From positions 6,306,001 through 6,370,000 of the forward strand of contig CM067528.1 in assembly GCA_034509925.1 (NCBI GenBank): a DNA stretch of 64,000 bases, written 5' to 3'. The notes beneath the pieces are model-generated. The model did no database searches. It saw only the letters and a list, made by a program, of their open reading frames with translations, and had not been told where the DNA came from. Positions 35,362-47,370 of the stretch are shown here, piece by piece. How positions within the stretch are numbered: position 1 is the stretch's first letter; every line of letters starts with the position of its first letter. This DNA is from Hirudinaria manillensis. Lineage: Eukaryota > Annelida > Clitellata > Hirudinida > Hirudinidae. The translations under genes were made by a program, and so were the position numbers.

Positions 35362-37685
35362 GTCACGTGGAATTTTTCCCGCCATTGTCGTCGTCATCGT
35401 CCTCGATTCTTTCAAGAAATCGAACTCTGGATTCTAATATTTTGATTTTTAAGGTCAAGTAATTCATACGTTGTTCCGCTGACTTGAAAGAGGTCATCTA
35501 GAAATAATCAATAAAAATAACATATTAATTGATATTTTCTTAATTATCGCTAACGTATTACTAAACGCATAATATCGCCAAAATCGGAGTATAGCTTAAG
35601 CAATATATGAATTTATTTTCATATCAATATATAAATAAGTAATAATATAAATGCATTTACAATTTGTTTAAGTGAGACCAGTTGGCTGAAAACACTTATT
35701 TTATGTGAAACAAGCTATTTAATAAAAATACTGTTTAATATTATTGCTTATTAAAGCAAAATATCAAACAATTGAGTTACGCAAGAAATCAGGAGCCACG
35801 AAACTCTGAGATCGTTCAAGGTATAACTGTTATAAATTTTAATTATAATTATAATTAATTAATATTATAATTATAATAAATAAATTACTTCAAGGGAAAG
35901 GCCAGAGTTTTCCAGATTAGTTTCGAATGCTGCATTCTTGACTGCTTTGACATCTTTCAACTCCACACTCAGAACTTTGCACTGTTTCTTAATCTAATAA
36001 GGATATTAAAAACAACAAAGTTTTTATTTTATAAGTTTTAGATGTTTTAATTCACAAAATAATAATAATAATAATAAATTATTAATTACTTTACATGGAT
36101 GATCTAAAAATATTTACTAAAACAGAAACCCAACTTAACAAGGCCCTAACCACAGTCAAAACGTTTACTGATGACATTTGCATGAAGTTCGGTTTAGACA
36201 AGTGTGCCGTAGCTATAATGAAGAGAGGCAAGCAGATCAAAAGCCGAAACATGCCATTTGACGATCACAATTCAATTCAGAGCCTTAACGAAGAGGAGGC
36301 GTACAAATATCTTGGAATCGATGAGAATGGTGACATTAAACATCCTGAAATGAAGGAGAAAATAGCCAAAGAGTATTACCGTAGAGTGCGTCTCATTCTC
36401 AAATCAGAGTTAAATTCCAAGAACAAGTTATCGGCAATTAATGCTTTGGCAATTCCAGTGCTCACCTATAGCTTTGGCATAATTGATTGGAGAAAGTCTG
36501 AAATCGACAAAATGGATCGCAAGACTCGAAAGTTGCTGACGATGCATGGACTTCATCACCCAAAAGGAGATGTTAGTCGACTCTACATTAAGAGACGCAA
36601 TGGAAGCCGGGGACTTATCCAACTGATGTCTGCTTACAGATGCTCCATGGTTAACTTGAGTGATTATATTGAACAGGGCAAAGACAGGCTCTGTAGTCTT
36701 GTCAAAAAGCATGAAGCAGGGAAGGCAAAATATTCTCTCCTTAAGGAAGCAAAGACAATTAAAAATAAATATCTGTCCTTGCCCACAGTTCAAACATCCG
36801 TGAAAGAAATGTTAAAGGACAACATGGAGAAGGAGAGAATAAATGAATTGAGGGAAAAGCCCATGCATGGACAATTCTTTTGTAACTTAGAAAAGAATTG
36901 GGTGGACAAAGAAGCAAGCTGTGCTTGGTTAAGAAGCGCTGGGCTCAAAGGCGAAACTGAGAGTTTGATCATGGCAGCTCAAGACCAGACACTAAACACA
37001 CGTTACCATCAACGTATGATATTGAAGCAGCAGATAGATGGCAATTGCAGGATCTGTGGCAAGGCCCAAGAAACGATAAGCCACATAACGTCGGGTTGCA
37101 CTGTGTTAGCAGCAACTGAATATTTGCACCGACATAATAAGGTGGCCAGTTACATCCACTGGATTGTATGCCGTGAGCTAGGATGGGAAGTTCCAAAGAA
37201 ATGGTACGAGCACACGCCCCAAAGTGTGACGAATATAAAAGATTGCACCATTCTATGGGACTATGCGATTATCACGGACAGGAAAATATTGGCCAACAGA
37301 CCTGACATTGTTATCCATGACAGGAGATCAAAGTCTTGCATGCTAATCGATGTTTCAGTTCCGGATGATAAGAACATCGCGCTCAAAGAAGCTGAAAAAA
37401 TTAGCAAATACAAGGACCTGGAGATTGAAATCAACCGGATGTGGAAAGTGAAGTCTAAAGTCGTTCCGGTAATTGTAGGAGCGCTCGGAACGCTAAGAAA
37501 AGACTTTACAAAGTATGTAGAGTTGATACCAGGACGACCAAAGACTTCGGAGATTCAGAAGATCTCCTTACTGGGCACTGCCCATATTCTTCGGAAAGTT
37601 CTTGGATGAATTGCTGAGAGCACTGGTAGTGCTCAGCATTCATTCATCACCGGCTGTGAGACCGAGAAGAAGCAGGAAAAATGTG

Positions 37686-37722
<37 letters not shown>

Positions 37723-40700
37723 GGTCCGAACTGAAATGACAATTCATGTAACATTTAAATAAAAATTTTCAACATCTCCACGATTTGATCACCCTTTTGA
37801 GATTTTCAGATATTTTTTCAATCATTTCAATTCTCTGTTCTTCTTTTTCGAGATTTCTTTCCATCAGTCCTTCATCCTTTTCGTCGTCTTCGTAATTTAT
37901 TTTTTCCGCCAAACGCCTGAATAAACCAAGACTTGTGGTTATAATAAATATGAATTATGTCGTTGTTACATAATAAATTAATTTTGGGTCATTATGTAAA
38001 CAATAATATTGATGATATCATAATAATCGATAATAATAATAACAAAAAATGTGTGTTAAGCGCAAACTTGATTCTATAATTGGTCCTCATTTTCAATTCA
38101 ACCAGACTCTCTTCCTTTGCGAATTTCTGATGTTCGTAAAATTTAAATTAAATTCTGTTTATTTATTAAAAGATATTCAAGGTATTTTATGCAATTATTT
38201 AAATAATTATTATAATCTAAATGCTGTTATAAGAGATTATGTTAAAAATAGATAGAAAGAAATAGATTATTTTGAATTATTGACATTTCATTTTAAAATC
38301 ATTCATAAATTCAAAAGATGCTTCTTTAGAGACATCAACAAGGTGTTGAAAATAAATTTATTTATCGGAACATATTCTGTTGTATTTTAATATTTCACCT
38401 ATTAATTAATCTTATTAATATCTTAAGAGAGTGAAATAAAATCGGTTGATATGAGTGACCTACATTTTTCACGATCGAATCGATTCGTTGGGTGAGCAGG
38501 TCAATTTTTTTATCGAACGCTTGTTGGCTTTCATAAACACTTCCTTGTATTCTCATCTTCTCCTATTTTTTTTGAAAACAAATTATCACTTGGCTTGATC
38601 AATTTATCTTTATTCCACAGAAAATATAAATATTTGTTAGCTTTATAGCTTTATAATTGAGGTAGCTTTGCATTAATTCAAGAAATAATTTTGTTATTAA
38701 TTATTTATAAATTTAAATTTAATTAATATCATTATTTTATTTATTTATTAAATAATTAACTGGAAATAACCTCTGAAAATACATGATTCAAGTAAATAAA
38801 TACATCGTATTTTTTGCCAACTACCTCCATAAGCTTGCCAAGGTCAGAATTAAGGTCGTTCAAAGTTGCTTTTAATTCTTCCTGTTTCTGACTCATATCT
38901 GCTGATATGTCTTCGATGAACTGCAAAATAGATGGAGATTTAGTTTTGCATTTTTTATATGTTTACATTAATTCAAATTCTGTAAGAAATATGATTGATA
39001 CATTCATAATATACACTTAATACCTAATACGAACAACAAATATCATCTAAATGTATAATATAATATAATATAATATAATATAATATAATATAATATAATA
39101 TAATATAATATAATATAATATAATATAATATAATATAATATAATATAATATAATATAATATAATATAATATAATATAATATAATATAATATAATATAATA
39201 TAATATAATATAATATAATATAATATAATATAATATAATATAATATAATATAATATAATATAATATAATATAAGAAAAATATGTCAATTTCACTCATCCA
39301 TTTTACCAGCAGAAAACGCAGCCTCCTTTTCTACTATGCAAGAATTAACTATCACAAGACTTTAGGTTTTATTCTTAAATCGTTCTTAATAAATTATTTA
39401 TTATTTTTGTCAATCATAACAAATTACAAACTAACCTTTGAAGATTTAGTAAAAGAAAGTTTGAGTGAGTTGAAATCTGTTGATCGCTGTGTTTCTTCAC
39501 CTAAGATTTGAATCTCCAGCCTGTTGACCTGGTCTTTGATATCTTGCAGTTTATTATGTCTGCAATGAGACTTTAATATGACTAAATAAACATGAAAAAA
39601 ATTAATAAATAAAACAATAGTTACAATTTTTAATTTCATTGTTTAAATTTTTAGAATTGAATTAAAAATCATTCAAATGACGCCAACCTAGAATCATCAT
39701 CAATACGATCAAGAATCTCTTTCTTGTCCTCGTTCAGCTTTTCTTTGAGTCTGATCATCTTTTCTTCAATGGCTGTCATTTTTTCTTCAATAACACTTTT
39801 ATTGTTCTAAATAAATATTTTTAAAATCTGTTTTAGCTGAATTTAAATGGATTTAAAGACATTTAAAGTTGTTATTATTAAGTACACATCAACTATCATT
39901 TATTATTATTTAACTGTTTAGTTGTTTTTATAATTTTAAAATTTGCAGCCGGGAAATAAATAACTTCGTTGATTTTCATTATGTCACAGGAAAGGTTTTT
40001 CAATCTTTCGTTCGCGAAGATTTCGAATCTGTTCATGGATTCCTTGAGAGATTTGATTTCATCATCCTTGACTAGGTTGTGATCCGATATTGCGTTAATA
40101 TTCTGCAATTAATGAAGTAAATATATAATGCATTCAAATAAGCACTAAACATGGCATCAAAAGAATGTTTGAATACAAAATTGCAGACTCGATTTAAAGT
40201 GATTAAGGGGAAAATAAGTTAAATTATTTTAGGTCCATCCTATAATAAAATATAATAAAAATAAAATTAAAAAAAAGACCTCTCTGATGTTCGTATGTGT
40301 GCAACATCAACAATTTTATGGTGGGTCAGTTCGTCATTTCTTAACATTAAATTAAATCTATCATTATAATATCAGTTTAACTCGTTAAAACAACTTGGGT
40401 AAACGATTTTACGTGGCATCCCTTTTTTTGGATAATTATGAAAAATAATTTGTAATGATTGCAAGCACTTCAGATAAACTCAACAAGTCAAGAAGTGTGG
40501 CTTTTACTTATTCATATTCTCATTAAATAATCTTTTAATGCATATTTATTATCTTCCAATTCAATTAAGCAAACTTTTATCGAAAACATAAATGTCACAA
40601 ATGGCTTAAAATAATTTATTTCAACAACAATTTGTTAGAGACACTGAAAATCGACAACCTCCGTTATGGCCCGGAGCAGTCTTTCTTTGAGAACTTCTTT

Positions 40701-43700
40701 GCAGCTGTAGTCGTTAATGAATAAAGTGTTCGTACAAGTCATGGAGGACGGAAAGTAAAGGTCAGGGTTTCCGTCAGAGCCTCTACGTTTGATGGTCATC
40801 CGTGGATTCAAATTGCAAAGTCCTCCGATGGGTAACCTTGGACTGCTCGTTACGAATTGTATAAATTGTTCCTGTTCGGAAGCCGACAACGAACACAACA
40901 CTTCGAATAAATATCTGACGACGGCTGTCTCACCTGAAAGTCCATCCTCCAGATTTACATTTTTTTCCAAATAATCGATGCTCCATTGCTCCATTTTGAC
41001 ACCGCAAAGAACCTCATCCACTTCGTCAGGGTACAAATAATTCAGGCAGGAAATTGGCAGGAATGAATCAAAACCTTCATAAAATTGTCTCATTCTTTCT
41101 TGAGGATTCTTATATAGCAATTTCCAAACCAGAAGTTTAAGATAAAGTTCTACGTTTTCTATGTCCAAGAAAATTTCGCTTCCGTTTTCTGTCATCTCAA
41201 TGTCTGGAAAACCTGGAAGAGTAAAGTTTATGCAGAGATCTTCGAATGAACAGCCACTGCAAGTAATACTGGATATCAGGTGACATCTTTCCTCTGCCGT
41301 GAGTGATCCATCGACTCGTATTGCCCATTTCTCTCTCAAAACGTCAACCAGACTCGAAACAAACGGGTAGATATTTGGCATGACGTCTTTTATGTCATTA
41401 AGTACAAGTATTTGATTTTCTACAGAGCTTGCATACAAATACTTGTAGAAAGCAATGCTAAAATTGACATTCATGAGGTGTTTGTCAATAAATGATTTTG
41501 CCATAATTTTGCCTATACTCTTCATGACGTCTTTTGAAAACTGTGACACTTCACCAAATTCTCTCGTTCTTTCTTTAGGATTTTTACTCCTCTTCGGTTT
41601 TGGAAATAGTCCACACGACGAATTTACATAATCTACACCGTTGAAACATCTAATGGGTTCACCTAACCACAAATCTAAATCGCGTCTTTGGCATTCTCTC
41701 GAGAATTCTGTAAAAAATTCTTTGGTTGGACCTTGCCCACGTCCTTCTTCTCCCTCAAAGATAAATTTCCAAATTTTATCTGGACTCGAAAATGAATTCA
41801 GATTTAAGGCGACTGATTGGACAATGTTCTGCCTGGGAATAGTAACATATCGATAGAGACCAGTGTGTTTCTCGGCAAAATTTCTTTCAACTTCTGCTTT
41901 GAACATTTCTTGGCGGACCCAAAGAGGTATCAGAAAACGATATTGTAACGCAATGGGATAGGCATATCGCGGCAGATAGGTTCTTACATCAGCAGGAGTG
42001 GGCATAAAGATGTTCTCTTTTAGGAATTTGCTTACGAAGTGACTTCTGTCAATCAGTCTCCCAGACGTAAGAGTGAAACACAAAACTCCCCAATCCTCAT
42101 TTACTTCATTGAGTATTGAAAGTAGTCTAAGTGCCCGAACCACCGCGATTGTTTTTAGTTCTTTTGGTGACTTTGAATTACTGAGAACTCTATTGAAAGA
42201 TTGTGTCGCGAATAATCCTAATTTGATGTTTTCTAGCTCAACGGTTTTACCGGTTTCAACTTCGCTTTGCATGTCAGTAAAGAACATGAGACAACCGTCC
42301 TCAAGAAGAATATCGTCGACCAACTGCCTCACGAAATCAACCAAATCGTTAAAAGCTTTGATTCTTTCTCTTTCTATGATTATTCGTCCGCTACAACCTG
42401 GCCATTTACTTTGAATATTTAACAATGAACAAGTAAAAATCTGCAGTCGACAGTATCTCGCTATCAACTGTGAATCTGGTTCTTCAATTAAATTTGATAA
42501 AATAAAATTTAACATTGCAGACATTAAATGTGTTCGGAGATGAAAACTAGAGATGATCATATTGTCTCTGGTGGCCAAGATAAATATTTTAGCCATAACG
42601 TTTTCGTCAATGTCCGAATATTCTCGCTCTTCTGAGAGACGTTCTCTACAGCAAATACCTGAAATTCCTTTATTCCACTTTGACAGCGCATTAGGTATAA
42701 CACGTTCGAATATGTTTCGAAAATTATCTTTTTCTAAGTAACCGACCGTATCATTCTCTAAGACCTTTAGAAATTCCGATTTTATCGTACATCTATCAAA
42801 ATCATCGGAAGCTGACATTTCTGAATATTTCCAAATGAGTTCAATTCTTAAAAAGTCAGCGAGTACATCAAGTTCATCTGCCCAGAAAACGGTTTTAACC
42901 AAAAGAAGTTCATATTGAAAACATTCTTTGATTTTACACGCATGGAATGCTATTGGAAACACTTTGAGAATTAAGTTTTTAATTTCCTGATTATGGCTAA
43001 CATTTGCTTTGTCGTAATGTCGACCAACTAACAGAATTCCTTTGCAGACCTGATGCAAATCAAGAAAGGCTTTCGTACGGGGTAGCGGAGGCAGAAATTC
43101 GAGCAGCAAAGCAGCCGCTGTTATGGAAGGATGCATCGAATGATTGAATGGAATCAGTTTTCCGTTTGAAATTTCTTTATCGACGATCTTAAGGAGAGCT
43201 TCGATGAATCCCGCTTGTTCGAGAGCCTCTCTATACTTTGGATATCGATAACAGTAAATCGACGCTATGCTTGACACGTGGTTTATAATTTCCGGCTCTT
43301 CCTTAATGTTGTTCCAATTCAAAGCGTGAAGGAGTAACAGGTGAAAGTTATCTGAAATATACTCATCTTTATAAACGCTTTTCTCCAAGATGATTGCGCT
43401 TATCTCTAGAATAAGAGAAATGAGATTTGCGTTCGACGAAGTGATCATTTCTTTGGCCTCATCTCTTCCGATTTTCTTCAATTCCAACAGAAAGAGAATG
43501 ACTTTCCTTTCAGTCATTCCAACGTCGATTAATGTGAGCGTTTGCTCTTCTAACAAAATATTTAAAAATGAAGGCTTTCTTTTCATTATAAGCTTGGAAA
43601 ACATTGTTCTTCTTCGTGCTGATCAATCGAAATGTTGCTTATTGTAATTCATAAAACGCACGAGCAATTCTAGTATCGTTTACTTTCAGAAGCAAGAAAA

Positions 43701-46403
43701 GATAGTGAATATAACAACAATTGCTTAAATATTGAATTAATATCAAATTAATAATAATGTTTTTTTAATTTAATTAGTTGCACAATTAATTAATACATCG
43801 TTTTATTGCTCAAAATAAATATCGGATATATGTCGAAAATATAAAAAATATCTTATATTTTTTTTTAAAAACGATATTCAACAGTTTCATGATAAATTTT
43901 TAATTTAATTTCAGCAAAATAAAAACGGCTTCAAAATGGCGAAAGTTGAAAAATTTGGTCTAAAAATAGTTAATGAATTTATAGTCATTTGTGGTTATTT
44001 ATAAAAAAATATAATGTTTTAACAATGGAAATTTGGGTAAAATTATATTAAATATAGAAACAAATATAAATTATTTATTTTAATACTCTTGACAGGTGAT
44101 TTGCAATATATATTTGTGAAGTTTTGATGTTGTTTGAATTTAAGAGTCACGTGTGCTCTTCGCAAAAAAACACGTTCCGATAACAAAAGAAAAAGACTCT
44201 GTAATTAACAAAAATTAAAAATTGATCGTCAGTCAATTAACCTGAAACATTTGAGAGACTTTATCGTCCAAATATTTTCTCAATTTCTCTATTTTATTGT
44301 TGTTATCCTGGAGCACGGATTCTTGCAACGTCTTCAAGTTATTCTGATGTTTGGAGATTTCAATTGATATTCTGTTCATTGTTTCCTGTCTGGCCGCGTC
44401 CAAAGATCTGAAAACCTTTTCTTGAGTCCTCAGTTGTTCGTTCAACAAACTTTCGACTTCATTTATTCTTGAAGATTTTAATTCAGCTTAAATTTAAGCC
44501 AAAATTTATGCTTTTAATATAATTGACATTTGTGGCACTCAGAGTGGTTAATAAGATCAATTATAAATAAGATATTCACTCGATATTAGGAAATCAATCC
44601 TAGAGGTCAATAAATGTTAATGAAATGAGAGATTGCCTGGAATACACTCTACTTTCAATGACTTTTGTCTCATTTCTGTCTCCATCCTGCTGCCCTCTGA
44701 CCTCGTAAAGTGATTGAGTTACTTCGTTGAATCTCTTCTCTATGAGTGATTTCAATTGAGAAGCCAAATGTTCTGAGAAATGTTGAACTTCCGTGGTAGA
44801 TCTAATAGAGCCTTGCTGGCAAGAAAATGCATTTTTCTGAATTTCATACATATTCAACTGATTTGATTAATGAATTATGGATAATGTCACAATATGTCAC
44901 AATAGGTTGGAATGCCATCCATTCAGTTGTTGAAACTAATAAAAAAATTATAATTTAATTTTAATGTTGTAATGTGACCAATTTTTGGTTATAATAATAA
45001 ATAATATTTTTATAAAAATTTTTATAAAAAATAATATTTTTATAAAACTTTTTATAAAAAATAATATTTTTATAAAACTTTTTATAAAAAATAATATTTT
45101 TATAAAAATTTATTTATTTATATATTTTTAATGTTATTATTACTGTTATTATTACTGTTTTTATTATTATTACTATTATTGGTAATACCGTAAGTTTATT
45201 TTCCATTTCTAATCTTGCAAGACGGCTTGTTAAATCCTGCGCAGCAATGTTCATCTCTCTGTTTTGAACTTCGACCTGTGACCTCAGATTTCTAAGGGCC
45301 TCGACTTGTTCCACCATTGTAGCTTCAAGTTGTTCTTTGCTTTTCATTGTTTCCAGTACTTGAAAGTTTATGTGACTCATTCTGAAAATTTGCATATTTA
45401 AGATGTCAATCTTAATATTAATATAAACATTAGTCATAAGCTGGATATTCAAATGTTATCTTTTTACCTTTCTTTAACGAAAATTGCATATTAAATAATG
45501 TTTGTTTGATTAATTCTTACTGATATTTGTTAGAATACACTCACTGGTTCATATCCATATCTCTCTTTTCAGTGAAATCTTTCTGACCAGCCAGAAGTCG
45601 TTGTTCCAAGATTTTAACCTGAGTCATCAACAGAGCCAAGACTTTATGGTCCTCCATTCGTAACATTTCCAATCTCCTGATGTTCTCTTCAATGTGAACA
45701 GATTGCTTTCTGCTGCCCTGCACAGTTACTTCCAAACCTTTTCTAAACTGAACTTCGTTGGCCAAGATTTCGTCCATGCGTTTCAATTGGACTTTCATTT
45801 CACTCTTGAAATTCATGAATAGACAGAACGAGGGTGCAAATTTAATATTTCATTTTTAATGTATATTTAAATAAATTAAATTTGTGTGATTCAAATGCGT
45901 TGTGTGTCGACTTGATTGGGCAGACTAATTGATTAGTCATATTGTTAAAAGACGATTGTTTCCGCGTGATGTTGTGAATCAATTTTAATCAATTAATTGT
46001 TATACAAAATTAAATCATGCTCATTATTTTATTCAACATTTTACCCAAATGTCAAGACGAAAAAACTGTTAAACACCTAAATTGTTAAATAAGACGGTTA
46101 AAGGAAAGCGATTCACATCATCCAACTTAAAATTGACTTGGATCACATTATTGGAGTGGAATAAATTCAGTGGACGAATAACTTGTAGAACTGACTTGTG
46201 TCTTGCTAAGATCCTCGACTATAGCACTGGTCGCTTGCTCTGCAAAAGCGAGACGTGTTTCCACGTTCTTGAAGCGTTCATCGCTTGGATGAGGCAGTTG
46301 GAGTGGTTGCTTCAGGAAAGGAGTGACTTCATAATGAGTGGCTGAAGTCTTCTTGACCAAGGATGCAATGTCTGGCAGAGAGTTTAATTTTTGTTGACTA
46401 ATT
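35362..46403 (-). CDS. multi-exon coiled-coil protein (possibly CCDC154-like)
   Basis: Thirteen small minus-strand exons: 46403-46196, 45804-45545, 45381-45189, 44857-44653, 44486-44242, 40102-39965, 39806-39688, 39559-39436, 38920-38825, 38562 to about 38464, 37916-37793, 35993-35889 and 35497 to about 35362. All encode charged heptad-rich helix, e.g. EMKVQLKRMDEILANEV and VEALRNLRSQVEVQNREM, with an Asp-rich C-terminus. Splice phases agree at every join except 38464 to 37916, where a small exon is probably missed. The first coding exon lies upstream of 46403 and was not found. The sum is about 680 aa. Size and character would suit the CCDC154 family, but I cannot confirm that. It is probably structural; no enzymatic motif. 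One intron (44241-40103) contains a whole HECT ligase gene, another a retrotransposon. Confidence 0.65.
36058..36077. repeat. TAA tract at the 5' edge of the R4/Dong-like element
   Basis: Short TAA run just before the truncated retrotransposon. Together with the tract after it, it suggests insertion within a TAA microsatellite. Confidence 0.7.
36086..37686 (+). mobile_element. 5'-truncated R2/R4 (Dong)-type non-LTR retrotransposon
   Basis: The open frame is closed by a stop just upstream, reads Leu-Leu-Tyr-Met-Asp-Asp at its start, and runs to a stop at 37609 (504 aa from the ATG at 36095). It therefore begins at the catalytic YMDD of the reverse transcriptase; everything 5' of that is lost. 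Thumb sequence follows, then the C-terminal zinc knuckle CRICGKAQETISHITSGC (C-X2-C-X8-H-X4-C, about residues 317-334), then a restriction-like endonuclease with RPDIV...LIDVSVPDD and a KYKDLEIE helix. This architecture defines R2/R4-type elements rather than L1/CR1 types. The frame is uninterrupted, so insertion is fairly recent, but the copy is dead on arrival. It lies in an intron of the coiled-coil gene, antisense to it. Confidence 0.9.
37612..37638 (+). other. strong hairpin in the retrotransposon 3' UTR
   Basis: Immediately after the stop codon, TGCTGAGAGCACT can pair with AGTGCTCAGCA around a GGT loop, with a two-base bulge. It is a candidate 3' RNA structure for reverse-transcriptase recognition (inference by analogy with the R2 3' UTR). 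Confidence 0.65.
37685..37722. repeat. TAA tract at the 3' end of the R4/Dong-like element
   Basis: Twelve or so pure TAA units directly follow the element's GTGTA end. They could be pre-existing target, templated tail, or both. Confidence 0.85.
39056..39273. repeat. TATAA pentanucleotide array (about 218 bp)
   Basis: An essentially perfect 5-bp repeat of more than 40 units in a coiled-coil gene intron. The minus-strand frames with repeated Ile-Leu-Tyr-Tyr are translated repeat. Confidence 0.95.
40635..43604 (-). CDS. intronless TRIP12/UFD4-like HECT E3 ubiquitin ligase
   Basis: A single uninterrupted frame of 989 aa from ATG at 43604. HECT E3s accept ubiquitin on a C-terminal Cys and pass it to substrate. 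The C-terminal 390 or so residues form the HECT domain: GRGQGPTKEFFTEFSRE (N-lobe), NPQERMRQFYEGFDSFLP, LYPDEVDEVLCG, FVTSSPRLPIGGL, and the active-site loop FPSSMTCTNTLF with the catalytic Cys at residue 957, as in the TRIP12/HECTD1 branch. The N-terminal 600 residues are Leu-rich helical with only faint resemblance to the TRIP12 body (LLEFLPPLP). Typical TRIP12 proteins are about twice as long. The gene sits inside an intron of the coiled-coil gene, same strand. In this intron-rich locus an intronless copy suggests retroposition, but the intact frame and catalytic Cys imply selection. Confidence 0.9.
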   Translation of the reverse strand: MFSKLIMKRKPSFLNILLEEQTLTLIDVGMTERKVILFLLELKKIGRDEAKEMITSSNANLISLILEISAIILEKSVYKDEYISDNFHLLLLHALNWNNIKEEPEIINHVSSIASIYCYRYPKYREALEQAGFIEALLKIVDKEISNGKLIPFNHSMHPSITAAALLLEFLPPLPRTKAFLDLHQVCKGILLVGRHYDKANVSHNQEIKNLILKVFPIAFHACKIKECFQYELLLVKTVFWADELDVLADFLRIELIWKYSEMSASDDFDRCTIKSEFLKVLENDTVGYLEKDNFRNIFERVIPNALSKWNKGISGICCRERLSEEREYSDIDENVMAKIFILATRDNMIISSFHLRTHLMSAMLNFILSNLIEEPDSQLIARYCRLQIFTCSLLNIQSKWPGCSGRIIIERERIKAFNDLVDFVRQLVDDILLEDGCLMFFTDMQSEVETGKTVELENIKLGLFATQSFNRVLSNSKSPKELKTIAVVRALRLLSILNEVNEDWGVLCFTLTSGRLIDRSHFVSKFLKENIFMPTPADVRTYLPRYAYPIALQYRFLIPLWVRQEMFKAEVERNFAEKHTGLYRYVTIPRQNIVQSVALNLNSFSSPDKIWKFIFEGEEGRGQGPTKEFFTEFSRECQRRDLDLWLGEPIRCFNGVDYVNSSCGLFPKPKRSKNPKERTREFGEVSQFSKDVMKSIGKIMAKSFIDKHLMNVNFSIAFYKYLYASSVENQILVLNDIKDVMPNIYPFVSSLVDVLREKWAIRVDGSLTAEERCHLISSITCSGCSFEDLCINFTLPGFPDIEMTENGSEIFLDIENVELYLKLLVWKLLYKNPQERMRQFYEGFDSFLPISCLNYLYPDEVDEVLCGVKMEQWSIDYLEKNVNLEDGLSGETAVVRYLFEVLCSLSASEQEQFIQFVTSSPRLPIGGLCNLNPRMTIKRRGSDGNPDLYFPSSMTCTNTLFINDYSCKEVLKERLLRAITEVVDFQCL
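43605..44241. other. AT-rich upstream region of the HECT gene (host-gene intron)
   Basis: No exon seen. It must contain whatever promotes the nested HECT gene, if that gene has its own promoter. Confidence 0.5.
44998..45115. repeat. 33-bp AT tandem repeat with internal palindromes
   Basis: Three and a half copies of a unit of type AATAATATTTTTATAAAA followed by CTTTTTATAAAAA lie in an intron of the coiled-coil gene. TTTTTATAAAAA is self-complementary, so each unit can form a hairpin. Confidence 0.85.
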
Positions 46404-47370
46404 CTGCAAAAAAATAAAATTATTTAAGCGAATAAAACTATGTCCTTTTTTAGAGGAACTGTTATGGCATATAAGGATTTCGTTTAAGTATATCGTATAA
46501 ATTTTCGCAATTTTAATTACAAAATACTCATTATTTAATGGTACACATTAATTTTTTTCATGATTTCAACTATTTTAATTAATCAAAATATGAAGTTGAT
46601 CAAGAAAAACTGAAGAATCATAAAATCTTTGCAAACCTTTCGTAGCGTGCATAAGGATTCTTTGAAGTCATTATAAAGAGGTTTGCGGGTCGGCTTTAAT
46701 TTTAATCAAATCAACGCAATGTAAAGAGAACTTATTAAAGAGAACTACGTATTGTAAATAATGTCACTAAATATATTTATTAACTAAATATATCGGCAAA
46801 AAAGGGATTTTCAGTTAATTAAAAATGTCGTTTTTTTATATATTTTTTCTGTAATCACATTTTAAATATTATTTTCTGAGAAATAATTAAGTATTTGCCC
46901 ATCACTTATTATTTATTACAATTATTTAGTATTATTATTTGTTAAATTAATGACCAATTTATGAATCTTGCATTCGTAGCAAGTCCACGTGAAGGATGGT
47001 TTCATGCTTTAAATACTCTGCCACTGAAGACTTTATTTTCAAAATCCTTTATTCTGCTGTTCTTGTTACTCATCTTGAATTTTAACAAATTAATGCTTTT
47101 TAATTTCATTAATACATTTCAGCAAATCATGTCACGATTTCTTGATAAAAAAGATTTTTTAAATTGTCTAAATTGTCACCTCAAAAAATATTATGTGGCT
47201 TCAATTATTAAGGAATTGTGTTGAAATTGTGCTAGTCACTGATGTGCTTGTCACTCATATTATGCTTGTTTTTTATGCTTTATTTCTTGCAGGAGAAACT
47301 TGTCATTCAATCTGAACATTTCAAGGCTCCATGCAACATATTCCAGGAATATCGCCCGTCTGGAGCATGT

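Noticed and set aside
39024..39297. Minus-strand frames of repeated Ile-Leu-Tyr-Tyr
   Set aside because: Translation of the TATAA pentamer array inside an intron.
46961..47224. An 87-codon ORF conserved in the duplicate at 54570-54770
   Set aside because: Conserved only because the DNA was duplicated; the copies end at different stops and the composition looks non-coding.
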